DNA from: Diphasiastrum complanatum
Taxonomy: Eukaryota > Streptophyta > Lycopodiopsida > Lycopodiales > Lycopodiaceae
Direction: 5' to 3'
Length of the DNA: 64,000 bases
Assembly: GCA_029204225.1 (NCBI GenBank)
Contig: CM055110.1
Location: 1,050,675 to 1,114,674 of the forward strand
Part shown: one piece after another, positions 22,701 to 32,421 of the stretch
Position numbering within the stretch: position 1 is the first letter of the stretch
How the letters are laid out: each line of letters opens with the position of its first letter
Notes under the pieces: generated by a model
Database searches by the model: none
Seen by the model: the letters and a program-made list of their open reading frames with translations, nothing else
Told to the model about the DNA's origin: nothing
Made by a program: the position numbers and the translations under genes

Positions 22701-24650
22701 TCAAGTCCCTCACAAGACTGTGCATGCCAATATCCCTCCAAGTGGACCTGCGAGATCCTCCATGGCCCAAGCCAAATGATCTACACCTTGTCATCACTGG
22801 AATCTGCATCCCTGATGCAATACTGATATGGCAAATTGACTTGACTTATCCAAATTGGTAGTTGAAGTGTATCTCCTCGATGACAAACCTGGAACACTGC
22901 TCCACAACTACAATGGCTTGATCAAAATTGACTTACCGACTGCAAAACCACAAAATTATCACACTCAACACTCACCAAGAGCATCCAAACTGTGATTATT
23001 GACTTGTTCTTCATCCTCTGCATGTCCCACACACAGCTCGTCCAATGCAAGTCCGCTATCTTGCCCAATGGCTTCCAATTGGCACCAGCTTGCACTTTCA
23101 TCACCCGTGACCGCCAAAATGTGTGTACCTCCAAGCTATCCCATATTTCTCTCTGAACGAGAAATTTCCAAGCTACAGATGCGTGTGTCAATGCAGCTAT
23201 CACCTGACGCGACAATGCCACTACCGATCATACCTGTGAGGGCGTTCCCCCAAAATGCCACTTGATGTTGGTTGGTTTGAACTCCAAGAGTTGAACCTGA
23301 TCACATGAATTTTTCACTTGTAACCGGCATACCATGCCTGGATCTCACCTGTGATTGCTTGCCCTCTCAAAATTGTCGCCAATGATGAGTAGTCACAATG
23401 CCAAACTGCACTTTTATCACCAAAACTAGCTTTCTCCACACAAATCTGCTACCATTCGCCCCCATACTACATTTACCATCTCCCCTTGTTACCCTGTCAA
23501 GAGTAAGTAATAATGATTCTGAAGCAATAATGCCTCATTGTACCATCCTGTAGCAAGTTTCACTAGCCAAAAATTGCCCCAAATTTGGCCCTATGGTACC
23601 CAAATGGCGAATGTAGCCCATCACTAGGTCACCGCACTTTGCTTGATAGAATGGTGACGAAAACTCCCTGAAATGCATTTCTCCCTGCTCTATGACATCG
23701 CTCTATCCGTTGGCTCTAAGTAGCCAGTTTCAGGGGTTATTTTGGCCCAAGGATGGCCAAAATAGATGCTTTCTAGCTAAAGATAGCTCCAAAACCAATT
23801 TGCCTTGCAAAATGAACTGTAACTTTGTAATGAAGTTTCTTAATGAAGAAATGCCCTTCTGGCATGTCGGGTCCGAATTCACATTTCAATGTGAAAATTT
23901 TTAATGAAGAGAAGGCCTCATTTGCCTTTCAATGACCTTTCAAGTCCTCTTCACCTTCCATCCAATGGTTTTTGCACCTCGAATGGCTCGGATTTCTCCC
24001 TGAGAATCAATCTTAGCCATCCATCATAATGGAGCCTGATCCAATGGTTACGGCTGTTTTTGCGTGCTCAATGGGTGTCTTCGGGCCACTAGCCACTTCT
24101 ATATGCTACCACATTACCTGCACTGGAGGCGCGCGAGACCTCCATAACCCCTCCTCCTTCCTTCTTGCTCTCTTCACCTCCATTCCAGCTATGGCAGCCA
24201 CTGTAGAAACTGATGTAGCTCCTCACATACAATGCCGCTGTCCGCGGCTACCCACATCCAGCAGCGCCCACCAATTGCGCCCACAGCTGTAAATTTACAA
24301 CTTCAACTTTGGTTTTAAATGGAGAGAGCATGATGGATTTTGCTTCGAAAATCCATTATATCAGCAAGATTTATCTTGGGATCCTTCGATGGAATGCATC
24401 AACTATCCAATTGTCGATGGACAAGGTTACCCGGAATGGCCACCAGACACTTATGGATATTGTTGACAATCTGGCAAGTCCAAGTTCTTGTTAATCGCCA
24501 TCATCCAATAAAGCCTCAAGTTTTACGTAAGCAAATTTTATCTACACTTTTTCTGAAGCATCCATGTCCCAGCAATAAAAGAACTGACAACAGCGCCTCT
24601 CCACGACAGTTGCAGCCTAGTGCCGAAGGACCAGCACTACTTTGGGTCGA
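19787..24650. other. 4.9 kb unassigned, GC-richer region
   Basis: Base composition is visibly richer in C (plus strand) than the neighbouring retrotransposons. No frame longer than about 165 codons occurs, and none has a motif I recognise on either strand. TCTCTCCCTTAAG near 20255 could be an antisense polypurine tract, which would make this the inside of a decayed minus-strand LTR element. I could not confirm matching LTRs, so this remains a guess. Confidence 0.4.
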
Positions 24651-24654
24651 GGAC

Positions 24655-25227
24655 CCTATTGTGGGTATTTCCTACACAATAATAAACAAGTGGGTCCCAC
24701 CACTTAAAATACTGTTGGCCAAGCCTTACCTAGTGGGCCCCACCACAATACATTATTGTATAGTTAAAATAATAAGTGCGAGGACACTGGTGTCCTGCGT
24801 GTGTAAGCCCAACCCAATGAGCACACAAAAGGGCTAGGTAGAAGTTGAATAAAAGACTTGGGGCCCAAATAGAATAAATAATAAAAAACTCCAAAGTCAA
24901 GTTACATGGTTCTAAGTTGAGGGAATCTCACATGAATCATGTGAGTTTGGTCCTCTTCTTATTGAACCATTACATTGTAATTAATTTAGTTTGAATGGCT
25001 AAGATTAGGATTCTAGCCAATTAGAAAGAGCCAATGAGAGCCAAGATGGGTTCCTTTTCAACTATATAAGGAGGCCATTTTCCATTGTAAAGCATCATCT
25101 CTATTCTTAATAAAGCTCTAGCTCTTTCTATTTCTAACTCCATCTCTAGCTATCTCTCTTTCCTTCCTTGGTTGGGACCGAATAGTTTGGAGAAGGTGCT
25201 CGGGCCTCCCAAGACTTTCCTAACCAA

Positions 25228-25229
<2 letters not shown>
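24655..25229 (+). repeat. LTR-like promoter block (probable gypsy-type solo LTR)
   Basis: It contains CTATATAAGG (TATA box) near 25063-25072 and, about 40 bp later, CTTAATAAAGC (polyadenylation-signal-like) near 25107. Both are arranged as in many plant Ty3/gypsy LTRs. A candidate TG start lies near 24660. Ends and target duplication are not resolved. Confidence 0.45.

Positions 25230-25317
<88 letters not shown>
25230..25317 (+). repeat. (CT)44 microsatellite
   Basis: 88 bp of uninterrupted CT dinucleotides, followed by TGTTATGCAG/GTGAAG, which resembles a 3' splice site. Confidence 0.97.
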
Positions 25318-25321
<4 letters not shown>

Positions 25322-25334
25322 ATGCAGGTGAAGG

Positions 25335-26035
25335 CGAGGTTGTCACTTTCAATGACGAACTTCTATGCTACAAAGATCACACAACAACGATCTGCGCAAA
25401 TTTGCTTCAACTTATTGTATGTCTGCTTCTCAGTCCAATTCGTATACTCAACGAATTTCTCGAAAGCTTCAGATTTAGTACGAATGAAGTATACTACAAC
25501 AAACTTGTTGAAGTCATCAATAAACGTAATGAAGTACTTTGCGTCACCCAATGACAATACTCTGAATGGTCCAAAAATATCTGAATGCACAATATCAAGT
25601 ACCTTAATTGCTTTATGGAAGTCCTTACTGAAAGATGTTCTAGTCATCCTGCCTTTAAGATAGGATTCGTAGGTAGTTCGAATATCTCTACTTTTGATTT
25701 CAACTCCTTGAATTCTTTGACTTTATTGGCTTGGTACAAGGCTTCCATGTTCATGTGACATAGCCTCTTGTGCCACAATACATCTGTCGATTCCTGAGTT
25801 TGATTGACTTGTTCGATTCTTGTTCGAATATTCAGGTGATATAAATTTCCTTCTCTGTTGCCTTTAGCAACCAGGTTAACCTCGAACAATTTACAAGAGT
25901 TCTTTGTGAAGGTTATTAACGTGCCTGTATCGACTATCTTAGCAACGGCTAGAAGATCTTTATCAAGAGTAGAGACATGGAGAACTTGCTCCAGTTTCTT
26001 GTCTCCCTGATTCTTTAACTTTTATTCTCTGTCCT
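25335..26035 (-). pseudogene. Copia family C protease-integrase fragment C3
   Basis: Antisense relative of C2. Reading down the minus strand: VLHVSTLDKDLLAVAKIVDTG (about 25990-25925), then GNLYHL and the His pair in LWHKRLCHMN (25889-25644). The integrase core start follows with IVHSDIFGPF, holding the first catalytic Asp, and ITFIDDFNKF (25647-25363). A frameshift near 25645 separates the halves. The second catalytic Asp and the Glu are missing. The left end abuts the CT tract. Confidence 0.87.
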
Positions 26036-26629
26036 AATGCACCTGGATAAGGAGATCTCAGAAGATCTAGGACCCTAAAACACTTCTATCTTGAACCTGG
26101 TTGGTTCCCAAGCATAGAAAAGAAGATTGAAACACATGCAACACTTTGCACACACTAAGAATGAATCACAAACTCAAACCAACCTGAACACACTCTTGCT
26201 TAAGCTCTCAAACTTTTCAACAAGTGACCAAATCAAGTTATGGTGTGAAGAGTTACCTGCATTCTTAGAAAATACAAAAGACTAGGTTGCCAAGAATACC
26301 TAGAATTGAACAAACTTGATCAACATATGATCAACACACTAAGATATTGATTCAACTTGTAAAACCACATGTAAACCACAATTCTAAAAGTTTATAAAGT
26401 CCAGCAAGTGATAAGTACAAGGTTTAGAGGTGAAAGAAAGAGCACACTTAGTGAATCACAAGACTAGCTTCACTAGCTTGTCAAATCTTGGTGTTTAGAT
26501 GTAGATCTAAGATCACTTCACATGAGAATGTTCCTCAACTTGTTAAGAACCTGAAAACACATTTGCATAATGGTTAAAACCTTCCAGCAAATGCTCCAAT
26601 CAAATTACATAAGGAGAGTTACTTATATG
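26036..26629. other. Flank between C3 and the LTR of E
   Basis: AT-rich sequence with no supported gene. Some phrases (GAGAGTTAC, AAAATACAAAA) recur at 26250 and 26620, so part of it may be related leader sequence. Confidence 0.35.
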
Positions 26630-27459
26630 TGTGAAAAATACAAAATGGACCAAGAGTGGATCCTAATCTGATTCTCAAAAGGGATTGGATGTTAGATTTA
26701 CTTTATCTATCAATCTACATCAGATTAAGATCAATCTAGATCAATTATAGACATAAAATCCTAACAAGAACAATCATTAATGAAGGTAGATGTACTTGTT
26801 GGTTTCACACGTGTTAAGACCTGTCAGAGTACGGATTCCAACCTGAAAATCAAGTACACTATGATAGAACCTCAAAACAATCAAAACAAATGTAGACAAA
26901 TAGAGAGAATTACACAAAATTGTCTCCAAAGCCAAGATTGGTGCTTCATAATGATTATGGCCAAATGTGGCTCTATATATACAATAAGTAAGAGCTCGTG
27001 GTACTGATCATCCCTCTGATCTCACATGTGTGAGAGTGCTTTGTCATATGATGATTCATCATGCAAAACTGACACTTGGACAAACCCTTCTGTTTTGAGC
27101 ACTTTTGCTCCAATTTTCTACTATATGGAGATCAACTTGGAAATCTTCTTGAAGTCAAAACTCGCCTACTTCAGCTTATTCCACATGTGTGAGCTGTCCT
27201 CTACACATAGGATGTGAAACCTAGCCAAAGTATTTGGCTCATGCAATCAATAGATTGATGCCATGTGTCATATATCTAGAAAACTAGTTTTTGGCCATTT
27301 TAGCCACTAGAACTTGAATTAAATCATATGTACAGCATATATGATTATGGTACATGACAAGTACACTAGTTTTACACGTGGGAACAGGATCCACACATGT
27401 GTGTTTATCTATATACAAGATTTTTGGCCTCTACCAAGCTTATTTTTGCATTTTTCACA
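26630..27459 (-). repeat. 3' LTR of E
   Basis: About 830 bp; on the minus strand it begins TGTGAAAAATGC after the tract TTTTTGAGGAG and ends near 26630. It has several CACGTG or CATGTG palindromes, for example TTCACACGTGTTAA at 26804-26817 and copies near 27020, 27180 and 27370. The left boundary was placed by similarity to the end of the D LTR and is approximate. Confidence 0.7.
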
Positions 27460-27461
27460 CT

Positions 27462-28166
27462 CCTCAAAAATCTAGCTTGGTAGATCTAGCTTAATGGAAA
27501 ACATGATGATCTTGAGCTTGACTCCATGGGCTGAATTGGTCTTTGCTGGTTCAAAAGGTGTGAAGATCAGCCAATGAGCTTGATGTTGATATGAAATCAC
27601 CATATCCATGATAGTGCTTCTTTTATGTTGACATCTTTGATGAGCTTGAGAGCTTTGCGCCATCCTAGCACCTCCAAAATTGATTCCTTTCATGTAGATG
27701 CTTGATCTTGAGGTTTTCTCCTTCTTCATGTACATGCTCCTTTATGAGAAAATAAAGATTTCTTCTTGATTTATTAGGATCACAAAGATCTAACATCATG
27801 TTACCACAATCTAGAGAATTAGACTCATCCAAATTGGCAAGACTATGCATGCTATAATAACAAAGTGTTTGCATCATATCTTCATGCTTGTTTACCATGC
27901 TAATCTCAGATCCAATGAGGCTAAATACTTCATTATGGAGATAAGTGTCTTTATAAGATGATTCACTTACTCTAAAGAGTTTACAATTTGCCTCAATACA
28001 AATTTTCAAACTATGAGTGAACAAATCACTTTTGCTCTTACATGACTTAAGAGCATACATTTGATGAAATAACCATTTGCTTTCTAGATGATTTAAAATC
28101 AATTTCAACCTTTTAAGAACATCATCTATGTTCTCAAGAGAGACTTCATACTCAACTAGTATGGCT
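27462..28166 (-). pseudogene. E: unassigned module in the place of reverse transcriptase
   Basis: Reading down the minus strand, the pre-RT linker (NWSKAILVEYEVSLENI) passes without a gap into 27665-28108. That segment is collinear with the second half of the D ORF: WLFHQMYAL, CKSKSDL, EANCKLF, DTYLHNEVFSLI, HEDMMQTL, MMLDLCDP. None of the RT motifs (QMDV.NAF, YVDD) is present. The 3' part down to 27462 is still alignable to D but has stops. The frame is separated by a stop from the integrase upstream. The function of the module is unknown. Confidence 0.7.
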
Positions 28167-29095
28167 TTACTCCAATTTTGAGATGCATTTGTGATCTCCT
28201 TGGTGAAAAGATTCGAGGTGACTCCTCCTCAATTCTTGGCCCCATCTCTCCATGATGTCTTCAAGGGTGATGATTGGAGTATCTTTTTGAGAATCTGTGA
28301 ACTCAGCCTCCTCAAGAATGTATTTGTGATCCTCATGGAATATAACATCCCTACTCTCAATTGTAGTTAAGGTAGACGGAACATAGATTCTATAAGCTTT
28401 CTTGTTGGATGAATATCCAACCATGATCCCTTTAATAGAATTAGGATCATCTCTTTTCCTTGTTTCCAAGGGTACATGAACAAAGCAAGCACATCCAAAA
28501 ACTCTAAGGTGATCTACCTTAGGTTTCTTCTTAAACAAGACTTCATATGGTGATTTTCCAGCAAGTGCATTGTGAGGTAATCTATTGCACAAAAAGTTTG
28601 CACAATTAATTGCTTCACCCCAATATTCAATAGGCAAAGAAGCTTCAACTCGGGTTGCTTTAGCACATTCACATAAAGATTGATTTTTCCTCTCAACAAC
28701 TCCATTATGAGATGGAGAAAAAACACAAGAAAACTCTCTCTTTATTCCTTCACCTTCACAATATTCATAAAACTTGTTGGAGATGTATTCACCTCCTCCA
28801 TCACATCTTAAAGCTTTAACTTTGAAAGAAAACTGCTTCTCAACATAAGCTTTGAAGATTAGGAAGTGATCAAATACCATAGCTTTTGAAGAAAGTAGAT
28901 ACAACCAGGTATATCTTGTAAAGTCATCAATAAAGGTGACAAAACATGTTGCACGACCAATACTTTGAGAAGAAGAAAAATGAACATCCGAGTGTATGAG
29001 TTCCAAAGGATGAGTATTCTTCATAAAAGACTTTTGATATGGCTTTCTATGTGATTTTGCAATAGCACAAGCTCACAAGGCTTGAAATAGATGGA
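28167..29095 (-). pseudogene. Copia integrase of element E, truncated
   Basis: The frame 29024-28167 encodes a near-complete copia integrase core: LIHSDVHF (first Asp), FIDDFTRYTW, RCDGGGEY (second Asp; usually D-N-G-G-E), NGVVERKN (Glu), then GKSPYEVLF, VFGCACFVHVP, GIMVGYS and SRDVIFHEDH. Upstream to about 29095 the HHCC cysteines are readable (ACAIAKSHRK) with a one-base deletion. The DDE triad is intact. After VIFHEDH the linker is short and leads to the unassigned module. Confidence 0.9.
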
Positions 29096-29098
29096 CTA

Positions 29099-30661
29099 GT
29101 GCTACCTACTAGTCAAATGGAGTCTGGTGGTGCTAAATTAGTATCATGTTTGAACTCTTCTACTCATAGATTTCTAAGTCTTGGTGGCTCTTCAATGGAA
29201 CTACATGGCAAGTGCAAAAATGAAAAAGGTAAGAAGAGAGCTAACTTTATCAATGGAGGTGATGAAAACTCTTCTTTGGAACTGGTTATTGCTAATGACT
29301 TACTTACTCATTTGGAAAGAGATTGTGCTTTGAGCATGATTGAAGAAAAAGTTTCTTTTGTATCTTTATGTGATGAGTACAAAAAAGTCATTTGTGAAAC
29401 AAGTGGTGTCACATGTATTCATAAAGAAAGTAGATCAAAAGGATCTATCGTGAGACTTGGTGAGGAAGATCTCAAGTCAAAAGGGAGAGATGAATGTGAA
29501 GTGTTCAAAGTAGGATGTACTTTGAATGATGCTTTTGTGAATGATAGTGAGGGTTCATTATCATTACCTATATCATTGATTAGAAGTCCAGGTTTGACAA
29601 GAAAAAGTACTTCAATCATTATTATGTTGAAGGAACTATGTAATCTTTTCATGGCTTCTAATGTTCAAGAATCTTCCATTTCTTATGATGCAACTATCAA
29701 GAGAGAGATTGCTAACTTTTGTGGTGTGATCATTAAGAGGGAGTCTTGTGAAGGAAAGGGCAAAGGAAGAGTGACTCTTGGGAAGATTCAAGGCATGGAT
29801 CTTACATCTCTTCATCAACTCAAATGTTGCTATGATTGTGGTGGAGTGTTCATGCATGATCAAGATGGCAAAAGGTTGGATGAAGAAGACTACATGGAGC
29901 AACTCAAGTGGCAATATCTCCAAGGCAAGGAAGATCTCATTGGTGAGCTCATTGAGGTTTGGTTTGATCTCAAATGGGCTGGTTTGATTAGGTTTTATAC
30001 TCAACTTCATCTACTCTACTTCATGTTGGATAGAATTGTAGAAATCTATCTTCTGGTTTATGATGGTGACATTGTTTTCACTAACTATAGAGAAAGGTTG
30101 AGATCAAGCAATGATGAGATCTTGTGGGATGTTAATCATGTGTTTGAGAGGGATTATCTTCAGAGGTTCAGATCTAAAGATGTTTATAAATGCAAAGTCC
30201 TTGATGTTTTATTGGAAGATCAAGATGTTGATCTTGAATTGCTTCATCAACACCAAGAGGCAAGTAGCAATTGGAAGCTAGTCAAAAGCATCAAAGGGGA
30301 GCCAGATGGGCAAAGCATTTTGGATCTGTTTTTACAGGTTCTTGAAGGTTCAAGTAAGGTTCTTGGAGTAGCAAGGAAGTGTCCTTTTACTCTACCTTAT
30401 TTGTTTAATCTCATGTATGAACATTGTCATGTCAATGTGTTGGAATTGTCAAAATTCAATGAAACTAGTTCCATAGTTTTGCATCCTTTAGATCTTGGAG
30501 ATGGAATAGTTATCATTGCTGGTCCTTATGATCAAGTACATGCATTCATTCAAATCTTGAAAGATATTGAAGTGGTCAATATGTTTACTTTTGAGCAAAG
30601 TTCAAGATCTAGCATCCTAGTGTTGGCAAATTGGCAAATTGGCAAATTGTTGACAATGTAG
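29099..30661 (+). CDS. Unrecognised 520-codon ORF of B2
   Basis: A long open frame; the first ATG is at 29117. The N-terminal 200 residues are rich in Ser, Lys and acidic residues. A Cys pair (CCYDCGG) lies near residue 245. The second half is hydrophobic and acidic (LIGELIEVWFDL, LHLLYFMLDRIVEIYLL). I recognise no retroviral or host domain. Its position before a family-B purine tract and LTR makes it an element-borne gene. Codon usage and AT content are like the surrounding retrotransposons. The frame ends in a TTGGCAAA triple repeat (30623-30648) that appears to have shifted it. It could be a captured host gene piece or a very diverged gag/pol. Confidence 0.6.
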   Translation: MLPTSQMESGGAKLVSCLNSSTHRFLSLGGSSMELHGKCKNEKGKKRANFINGGDENSSLELVIANDLLTHLERDCALSMIEEKVSFVSLCDEYKKVICETSGVTCIHKESRSKGSIVRLGEEDLKSKGRDECEVFKVGCTLNDAFVNDSEGSLSLPISLIRSPGLTRKSTSIIIMLKELCNLFMASNVQESSISYDATIKREIANFCGVIIKRESCEGKGKGRVTLGKIQGMDLTSLHQLKCCYDCGGVFMHDQDGKRLDEEDYMEQLKWQYLQGKEDLIGELIEVWFDLKWAGLIRFYTQLHLLYFMLDRIVEIYLLVYDGDIVFTNYRERLRSSNDEILWDVNHVFERDYLQRFRSKDVYKCKVLDVLLEDQDVDLELLHQHQEASSNWKLVKSIKGEPDGQSILDLFLQVLEGSSKVLGVARKCPFTLPYLFNLMYEHCHVNVLELSKFNETSSIVLHPLDLGDGIVIIAGPYDQVHAFIQILKDIEVVNMFTFEQSSRSSILVLANWQIGKLLTM

Positions 30662-31153
30662 GATCAAGGGTTGTATGCAAATCTTGTGGAGATACTTCAA
30701 GTATTTCAAGTTTAGGTTTTGCTCATTCAAATGGATCAGAGAACACATCATTTTGGAATTCATTCACTCAAGGGCTTTCATGGATTGGAGATCTACAAAG
30801 GCAAGGTGGTGATGGAGGTTCATTCATAAACATACATGGTGCATTCACTATGGGCATAGTGGAATGTGAAGGAGGCATACAAACACTTGTTGGTTACTTT
30901 CACTTACTGCTGTTTTACAGAGAATTCAAAGGTGGATACATGGAGGAATCCTTTCATTATAATTCTATGTTCTTTTACATGTATCATGTTCACCATTCTA
31001 TGTAAAATTGATGTAAGAAATAGTGAAGCATCCTATATGGACACTATTGTACTTCATATTGTACATATTAGAACACTTGAGAAGAGATCTATTATCATGA
31101 TGGAGATCATTCTTAGGTTGGAGCAAAGTAGTGTTGTAAAACTAGCAAGTTAA
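30662..31153 (+). pseudogene. Frameshifted continuation of the B2 ORF
   Basis: One frame entering at the 8-bp repeat (30631) stays open to 31005, and another (30866-31153) stays open to just before the purine tract. The second contains CKIDVRNSEASYMDT, which resembles the CKL..RISEAS..DT segment of element D at both DNA and protein level. At least two frame changes are needed to read the region as one protein, so it is broken as it stands. Confidence 0.55.
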
Positions 31154-31166
31154 GTTGAAGAGGGAG

Positions 31167-31725
31167 TGTGAAAATTGTCAACATTTCCTAGCTAGTTTGA
31201 GGCCTAAATTGGCAATTTTTGTACATAGTATTGGATCTAACATTTCACACGTGTGAAAGAGGCCTAGATACTTTTATTTTAGTATATATTTCATGTTGAA
31301 GAAGTCTCAAACTTCAAGACCTTCAAAATGACACCAAAATCATGTTATTTGGACATATAGGCCAAAATTGGCTATTTTAGACTATTGGTGCCCTAAATCT
31401 GGGTCCTAAGTTCTAGAGAGAGGAGAGAGAGTCATCTCTCTCACCTATATTAGGCTGAAACTCATGGAGAACAGGTTGGAGAAACTTATTGTATTGTTAA
31501 GAGAGATCAATAGATCATTGTCACAGTTTCTTCCTCCATTGAGAGCATTGCTTTGTGTATTGCCTTCAAGCTTTTGTGTATGATCTTAAGAGGTTTCCAA
31601 AAGTGGTAGGATGCTATTGTAGGGCTGGTATGCTGTTGTTTTTGGCTGCCATCAGTATCTTTTATTAGTTTCTTTTGTCTCTTGAATACTTTGTCAAGTT
31701 CATGTGTATCAAAGGTAGCACTAGG
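31167..31725 (+). repeat. 3' LTR of B2, interrupted by A3
   Basis: Starts TGTGAAAATTGTCAAC and matches the B1 LTR for about 150 bp. It has a 16-bp perfect palindrome (31243-31258) with a CACGTG core. The right end is unresolved because A3 is inserted; the sequence resumes at 37879. Confidence 0.75.
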
Positions 31726-32407
31726 TGTAAAAATTACAGCAAATAAGGATCCTAAAACACTTGAAATGATGAGGGAAACAATAGATTATGATTTCATAAG
31801 ATTAGCACAAGTTGAACCATCAAAATCCATCAAAAATCTATGCTTGAACCTCACTAAATGGCCCAAATCCTTGAAGAAGGCTTCACACGTGTGAAAGTAC
31901 GGCCTCCCACAGTCTGAGTACTGTACACTAGACCTACATTCAATCCTATAATCATTAGTAATCACAAGTACTCAAACAATTATGAACATAGAGAGCAATT
32001 GCACCATTATGAGAGAAAAAACATGAAATTGCTTGATTGATTTTGGTGAGATATCATCACCTATATATACATGATCCATCACGGTTTTGGGCAGGTATGA
32101 GTAGCCCTAAACCTATCCCTAATGCTAATTTTGGTGGATCTTTCATCCCTACCAAGTTAGGGTTGGAATCTTGGAGATCCCTCAACAATGCAAAAATTAC
32201 CAAAAATAGCTCCTATTTTTTCTCCCTTGTATCTAAGCATAATTTGGACTCATTCCAAAGGTTCTAACACTTAGGTCTACTTGAGAAAATCCTTATGAAT
32301 GGAATCCTATGCTATTTGGCACGTGTGACAAGCCACATCATGACCATCTAACTATTTACAAGTCATATGACCAAAACTAGTCAAGCTAGAATTGTGAATT
32401 TTTAACA
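31726..32407 (-). repeat. 3' LTR of A3
   Basis: 682 bp; palindrome TTCACACGTGTGAA at 31882-31895. Directly followed at 32408-32418 by the antisense purine tract CTCCTCCTCAC. Confidence 0.96.
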
Positions 32408-32421
32408 CTCCTCCTCACTAT

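Larger units (their letters stand above)
26630..29095 (-). mobile_element. Truncated copia-derived element E
   Basis: A minus-strand element with its 3' LTR (26630-27459), purine tract and about 1.6 kb of coding sequence. It is truncated inside the HHCC region near 29095, so the gag part and 5' LTR are missing. The LTR is clearly similar to that of D, for example around the CCTGTTCCCAC and GGCCAAAAACTAGTTT blocks. The integrase is followed directly by the module seen in D instead of reverse transcriptase. Confidence 0.82.
29096..31725 (+). mobile_element. B2: non-autonomous element with family-B LTR
   Basis: A long unrecognised reading frame (29099-31005) is followed by the family-B purine tract (AAGAGGGAG, 31158-31166) and an LTR starting TGTGAAAATTGTC at 31167. 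No gag knuckle, protease, integrase or RT motif was found. The 5' end is lost at a head-to-head junction with E near 29100. The right side is interrupted by A3 at 31726. Confidence 0.72.

Noticed and set aside
24029-24837. Three overlapping plus-strand frames of 61-165 codons in the GC-richer region.
   Set aside because: No motif, overlapping in different frames, and GC-rich DNA gives long chance frames.
25172-25663. 163-codon ORF containing a long Ser-Leu repeat.
   Set aside because: It is created by reading through the CT microsatellite and continues antisense to the C3 integrase; not a gene.
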